NCBI GenBank assembly: GCA_002433235.1 | Contig: DJHS01000161.1 | Coordinates: 1-16,807 of the forward strand | DNA: 16,807 nt | Reading direction: 5' to 3' | Source: UBA6614 sp002433235 | Lineage (GTDB): Bacteria; Verrucomicrobiota; Verrucomicrobiia; Limisphaerales; UBA1100 | The notes under the pieces: model-generated | What the model saw: only the letters and a program-made list of their open reading frames with translations | Told to the model about the DNA's origin: nothing | Database searches by the model: none | Made by a program: the position numbers and the translations under genes | Part shown: piece by piece, positions 14,283-16,807 of the stretch | How positions within the stretch are numbered: position 1 is the stretch's first letter | Layout of the letters: every line of letters starts with the position of its first letter

Positions 14283-16331
14283 CTACCGGCTCTCTGAAGT
14301 CGAGAGAGTGTTTAAATAAGCCTCAACCCCAGCCTTGGTTGCGGGTGTGTTTGCCCATCGCCGACGAATGGAGGGTGTGCGCAGCTCGTGCCCGGCTTGA
14401 TGCAGCAACGCCGCCAACTGCGCAGCCACTGCGGCATCGCAGTTGGCCAATGCACCAAAGAGCGCATCGAGGTTTTTCGAGTGTTTCACAAACAACAGTT
14501 CCGCCTGCCGGCGGGGCGAGGTGTACTTGCCGTCGCCATCCCCATCGAGGAAAACGGGATTGGTGGCACCCTGCAGGCGAGGGTTGTGTTTGCGTGAAGT
14601 GGGCACGTAGGGGCGCGGGCTTTCCCAAAACGGCTCCGTGATGCCCGGGCCGGTAGCGATGGCGATCAGGTGCGCATCGTGCCTCGGGCGAGGCAGGACC
14701 AGCTTGAGATTCACCTTTTCAATCGCGGTGCTGGGCCTAATAGCCTGCGTGTGAATCAACTGGCCGTTGGCATAAAGATCAAGTCGATCCGCCTTGGCCC
14801 ATGATGGGCCGAGCACTTGCACGGTCACGGCCATTTCCTTTTTCAATCCGGCGGCAAAATCACCGGCGCGGTAGCGGCCAGCGACCTTCATCTTCGTCAG
14901 TAATCCCATGCTGATGTAGGCGCGCATGCTGCGGAAACTTTCGCAGGCCTTGGCCACATCGAGCTTGGCCGGGTTGGTGTCCGGACATTCCACATAGGTA
15001 CGAGCCTGCCCGAGGATGAAACGGCTCACATCATGCGTATCGCTGGATCCCACACCGGCGATCGAGTGCCCCCAATTGAGCATCGCAAACCAATCGCGAT
15101 AAGGTGCCATGTAGTCCGACTGCATGGCTGCGGAGGTGACTACCTCCATCGCGTCAAAACTGTACGGCTCGCCATAAAGATTATGGCCCGTGACGCGATT
15201 AAAATGCTCCGACGCCACGGGGCTGAATCCGCTGTGCGTGTTCCGGGGGTGATTCAGTACAACCACCCGCACATCCGGTGTGGCCCTAATCGCGGCCATA
15301 AGCTTGGTCCAGTCCGTGAGCTTGGCATCTGGCACGGTACTCCCGGGCACAATGGGAAACGCATTGAAATGCCCGGTCTTGGTGGTGACCTCGTTTCCGG
15401 TCACGGCGGTAAAAAAGGCCGAGGTGCCGGTGGCTTTTTGCACAGGGCGATAGTCGGCATGATGATTATGATCAGTGGCCACGGCAAACTCGATCCCTTC
15501 ACCGGCAATCGTATGCATGCGTTCGACCTCCGTGGAATCACCATGACCGCTGCGCGTAAGTGTGTGAATATGCGTATCCGTGGCGATCAATCCGGGAGTA
15601 GGCACCTCATGACGCAAAGCCAGTTGCACGCGTGTGCTCTTGCCCGGCGCAACCGTGACCGTTTGCTTGGCCACGCTGTACTCGAACCCACGCGAGGCGT
15701 ACACCGTGTAACGGCCCGGCAGCAGATTTAGCCGGGCGGCGCCGCTGCCCACATACACCACGCCCGGCCGATGCGCCAGTTGCTGGCCCGGAGCCGGCCG
15801 CAATGCCGCCAGCGCGCCATGTTCATCCACCACCGTGATGCGGCACGGGATGGCCTCGCTGGATTTCGCGTCGACCACCGTCACAGCAAGCGGCGCGGAA
15901 AATAATCTAGCATCCGTCAACGCAGTCAGTTGAACCGGCCCCACCTCAATATCATCGGTGGTCTTGGGCGCAACGATGGAAAGTATGTTTTCGCCCGCGC
16001 GCAGTTTGCCGGCCGGCACGGTGATGGAATGCACCAGCTTCGAGTCGATGTTGAGCAGATGCCCGATGCGTTCGTTGTTTAAAAGCACGGCCCAGCGGGC
16101 TTTCACCTGCCGTTGGCGAAATAACAATGTCTGCGGTTTGGAATTGGGTTTCGCATTGAATTTGATGTCCAACCGCCGCCCGTGCGCGCGGCCTTTGGCA
16201 AACTCTTCCCACTCGGGGAATCCCGGTGTGCCCAAGTGGTACACTTTGGCATCCAGCGTGCGGATGGATTCAGAGGCTTCGGCGCAAAAAACGAAGGCAA
16301 CTGACGCCAGAAAATATAGAAGTCTGTGCAT
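14283..16331 (-). CDS. Secreted PHP-domain metal hydrolase (CehA/McbA-like)
   Basis: A 682-aa exported protein. The N-terminus MHRLLYFLASVAFVFCAEASES looks like a signal peptide with cleavage near AEA-SES; it is not a good lipobox. Residues about 25-140 are beta-rich, with carbohydrate-binding-like character (DIKFNAKP, AVLLNNERIGHL, GENILSIV). Residues about 145-240 resemble a carboxypeptidase-regulatory-like beta domain (IPCRITVVDEHG, LLPGRYTVYASRG). The PHP-type metal domain follows: D252-T-H254-I-H256, D287-H288-N-H290, E314, H361 (LNHPRN) and D431-T-H433. CehA is a carbaryl hydrolase; the natural substrate here is unknown and may be a phosphoester or ester. It lies 119 bp downstream of aconitase on the same strand. 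The best ribosome site is 17 nt from this ATG and better placed for out-of-frame ATGs. Confidence 0.85.
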   Translation of the reverse strand: MHRLLYFLASVAFVFCAEASESIRTLDAKVYHLGTPGFPEWEEFAKGRAHGRRLDIKFNAKPNSKPQTLLFRQRQVKARWAVLLNNERIGHLLNIDSKLVHSITVPAGKLRAGENILSIVAPKTTDDIEVGPVQLTALTDARLFSAPLAVTVVDAKSSEAIPCRITVVDEHGALAALRPAPGQQLAHRPGVVYVGSGAARLNLLPGRYTVYASRGFEYSVAKQTVTVAPGKSTRVQLALRHEVPTPGLIATDTHIHTLTRSGHGDSTEVERMHTIAGEGIEFAVATDHNHHADYRPVQKATGTSAFFTAVTGNEVTTKTGHFNAFPIVPGSTVPDAKLTDWTKLMAAIRATPDVRVVVLNHPRNTHSGFSPVASEHFNRVTGHNLYGEPYSFDAMEVVTSAAMQSDYMAPYRDWFAMLNWGHSIAGVGSSDTHDVSRFILGQARTYVECPDTNPAKLDVAKACESFRSMRAYISMGLLTKMKVAGRYRAGDFAAGLKKEMAVTVQVLGPSWAKADRLDLYANGQLIHTQAIRPSTAIEKVNLKLVLPRPRHDAHLIAIATGPGITEPFWESPRPYVPTSRKHNPRLQGATNPVFLDGDGDGKYTSPRRQAELLFVKHSKNLDALFGALANCDAAVAAQLAALLHQAGHELRTPSIRRRWANTPATKAGVEAYLNTLSTSESR

Positions 16332-16348
16332 GCCCCATCATTGGCGAT

Positions 16349-16357
16349 CCTCCTCCC
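16349..16357 (-). promoter_or_regulatory. Shine-Dalgarno upstream of the PHP gene, unusual spacing
   Basis: GGGAGGAGG on the minus strand is the only strong ribosome site before the PHP protein. It is 17 nt from the PHP start at 16331, too far for usual function. It is 7 nt from an ATGATG at 16341/16338 in a different frame, which would encode a 23-residue peptide ending at 16270 inside the PHP signal sequence. Confidence 0.5.
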
Positions 16358-16411
16358 GCTCGCAAGTGCCGTGTTAATCTCGTACAGAGGAGCAGAGAAA
16401 CATAATCCAAA

Positions 16412-16442
16412 TTCTCTCCGCGCCTCCGCATCTCCGCGTGAG
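16412..16442 (+). repeat. CTCCGCG-type intergenic repeat, copy B
   Basis: A 31-nt stretch with CTCCGC repeated three times at 8-nt spacing (16416, 16424, 16432), ending in CGCGTGAG. It is inverted relative to copy A and 25/31 identical to it. It lies in the 119-bp gap between the aconitase stop and the PHP start. A nearby AGAGAA (16394-16399) can pair with TTCTCT (16412-16417), which could form a weak hairpin downstream of aconitase. Confidence 0.7.
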
Positions 16443-16450
16443 CAATTAAA

Positions 16451-16807
16451 TTACCCCGCCAATTGCCGAAGCACATACGGCAAAATGCCGCCGTGGCGGT
16501 AGTAGTCGACCTCGATGGGGGTGTCGATGCGGCAGTCGACGGTCACTTCGCGGGATTCGCCGTCTTTGGTGATGCGCAAGGTTAACTCGCTTTGCGGTTT
16601 GAGAGTGTCGTCGAGGCCGACTACGTCGAAGGTCTCTGTGCCATCGAGGCCGAGGCTTTGGGGGCTGGCGCCGTCCTTGAATTGCAGCGGGAGGACGCCC
16701 ATGCCGACGAGGTTGCTGCGGTGGATGCGCTCGAAGCTGGCGGCGGCGACGGCGCGGACGCCGAGGAGCTTGGTGCCTTTCGCGGCCCAGTCGCGGCTGG
16801 AGCCGGT
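16451..16807 (-). CDS. acnA: Aconitate hydratase, C-terminal part (truncated by window end)
   Basis: The last 118 residues of an aconitase A/IRP-type enzyme, which interconverts citrate and isocitrate in the TCA cycle. The frame is open to the window edge and begins with TGSSRDWAAKGTKLLGVRAV, the conserved active-site segment whose Ser-Arg contacts substrate. It continues with SFERIHRSNLVGMGVLPLQF, a hallmark of domain 4. The C-terminus EVDYYRHGGILPYVLRQLAG is typical for bacterial AcnA. The iron-sulfur cysteines lie upstream, outside the window. The ATG-like Met at 16702 is internal, not a start. The gene is followed on the same strand by repeat B and the PHP gene. Confidence 0.97.
   Translation of the reverse strand, partial: TGSSRDWAAKGTKLLGVRAVAAASFERIHRSNLVGMGVLPLQFKDGASPQSLGLDGTETFDVVGLDDTLKPQSELTLRITKDGESREVTVDCRIDTPIEVDYYRHGGILPYVLRQLAG

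Noticed and set aside
16266..16331. PHP protein as a lipoprotein through the Cys in AFVFCAEA
   Set aside because: The residues before Cys (FVF) do not fit a lipobox; ordinary signal peptidase I cleavage is more likely.
16451..16702. An 83-aa protein starting at Met 16702
   Set aside because: The frame continues upstream to the window edge with conserved aconitase sequence, so the Met is internal.
1..16807. CRISPR array, insertion sequence or rRNA
   Set aside because: No regularly spaced direct repeats, terminal inverted repeats with a transposase, or rRNA-like sequence were seen on either strand.

Overview
The window looks like a stretch of chromosome from a GC-rich bacterium, most likely of the PVC group (Verrucomicrobiota or a relative). 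That placement is inference. It rests on a complex I operon with two NuoM genes, a planctomycete/verrucomicrobial style membrane cytochrome c with a CxxCH motif and a DDPMPP Met site, and a secreted CehA/McbA-type PHP protein. No rRNA, integrase, transposase or CRISPR is visible. The window is almost fully coding and has no gene-free gap above about 125 bp.

Bases 1-8171 (+) hold the distal half of a nuo (NADH:quinone oxidoreductase) operon: 3' part of nuoH, then nuoJ, nuoK, nuoL, nuoM1, nuoM2, nuoN. Start and stop codons overlap by 4 bp or lie 1-2 nt apart throughout, so this is one translationally coupled membrane-arm cassette. Three things depart from the textbook order: nuoI is missing between nuoH and nuoJ, there are two divergent nuoM genes, and the NuoL C-terminal lateral-helix region is about 25 residues longer than usual. 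The long lateral helix plus the extra NuoM fits the reported '2M' complex I variants with a fourth antiporter-like subunit. NuoM2 has lost the usual lysine of the central proton channel.

Bases 8091-9930 (-) hold a short group on the other strand: a short Ppx/GppA phosphatase, a small Dabb-domain protein, tRNA-Gly(GCC) with a good promoter of its own, and a VanZ-like membrane protein whose 3' end runs antisense into nuoN. Divergent from ppx, only 6 bp away, starts an M50-type membrane metalloprotease (+), followed by malate dehydrogenase and deoxyribose-phosphate aldolase.

Bases 12393-14159 (+) encode the most unusual protein here: an N-terminal zinc ribbon, a proline-rich linker with PPPF repeats and a 10-C tract, a transmembrane helix, a c-type cytochrome module, and a polytopic membrane domain. 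It is convergent with a secreted PHP-domain metal hydrolase (14283-16331, -). The window ends in the C-terminus of aconitase (-). Diverged inverted copies of a CTCCGCG-type 31-bp intergenic repeat bracket the PHP gene.

Metabolically the window is respiratory: complex I, two TCA-cycle enzymes (malate dehydrogenase, aconitase) and a membrane cytochrome.
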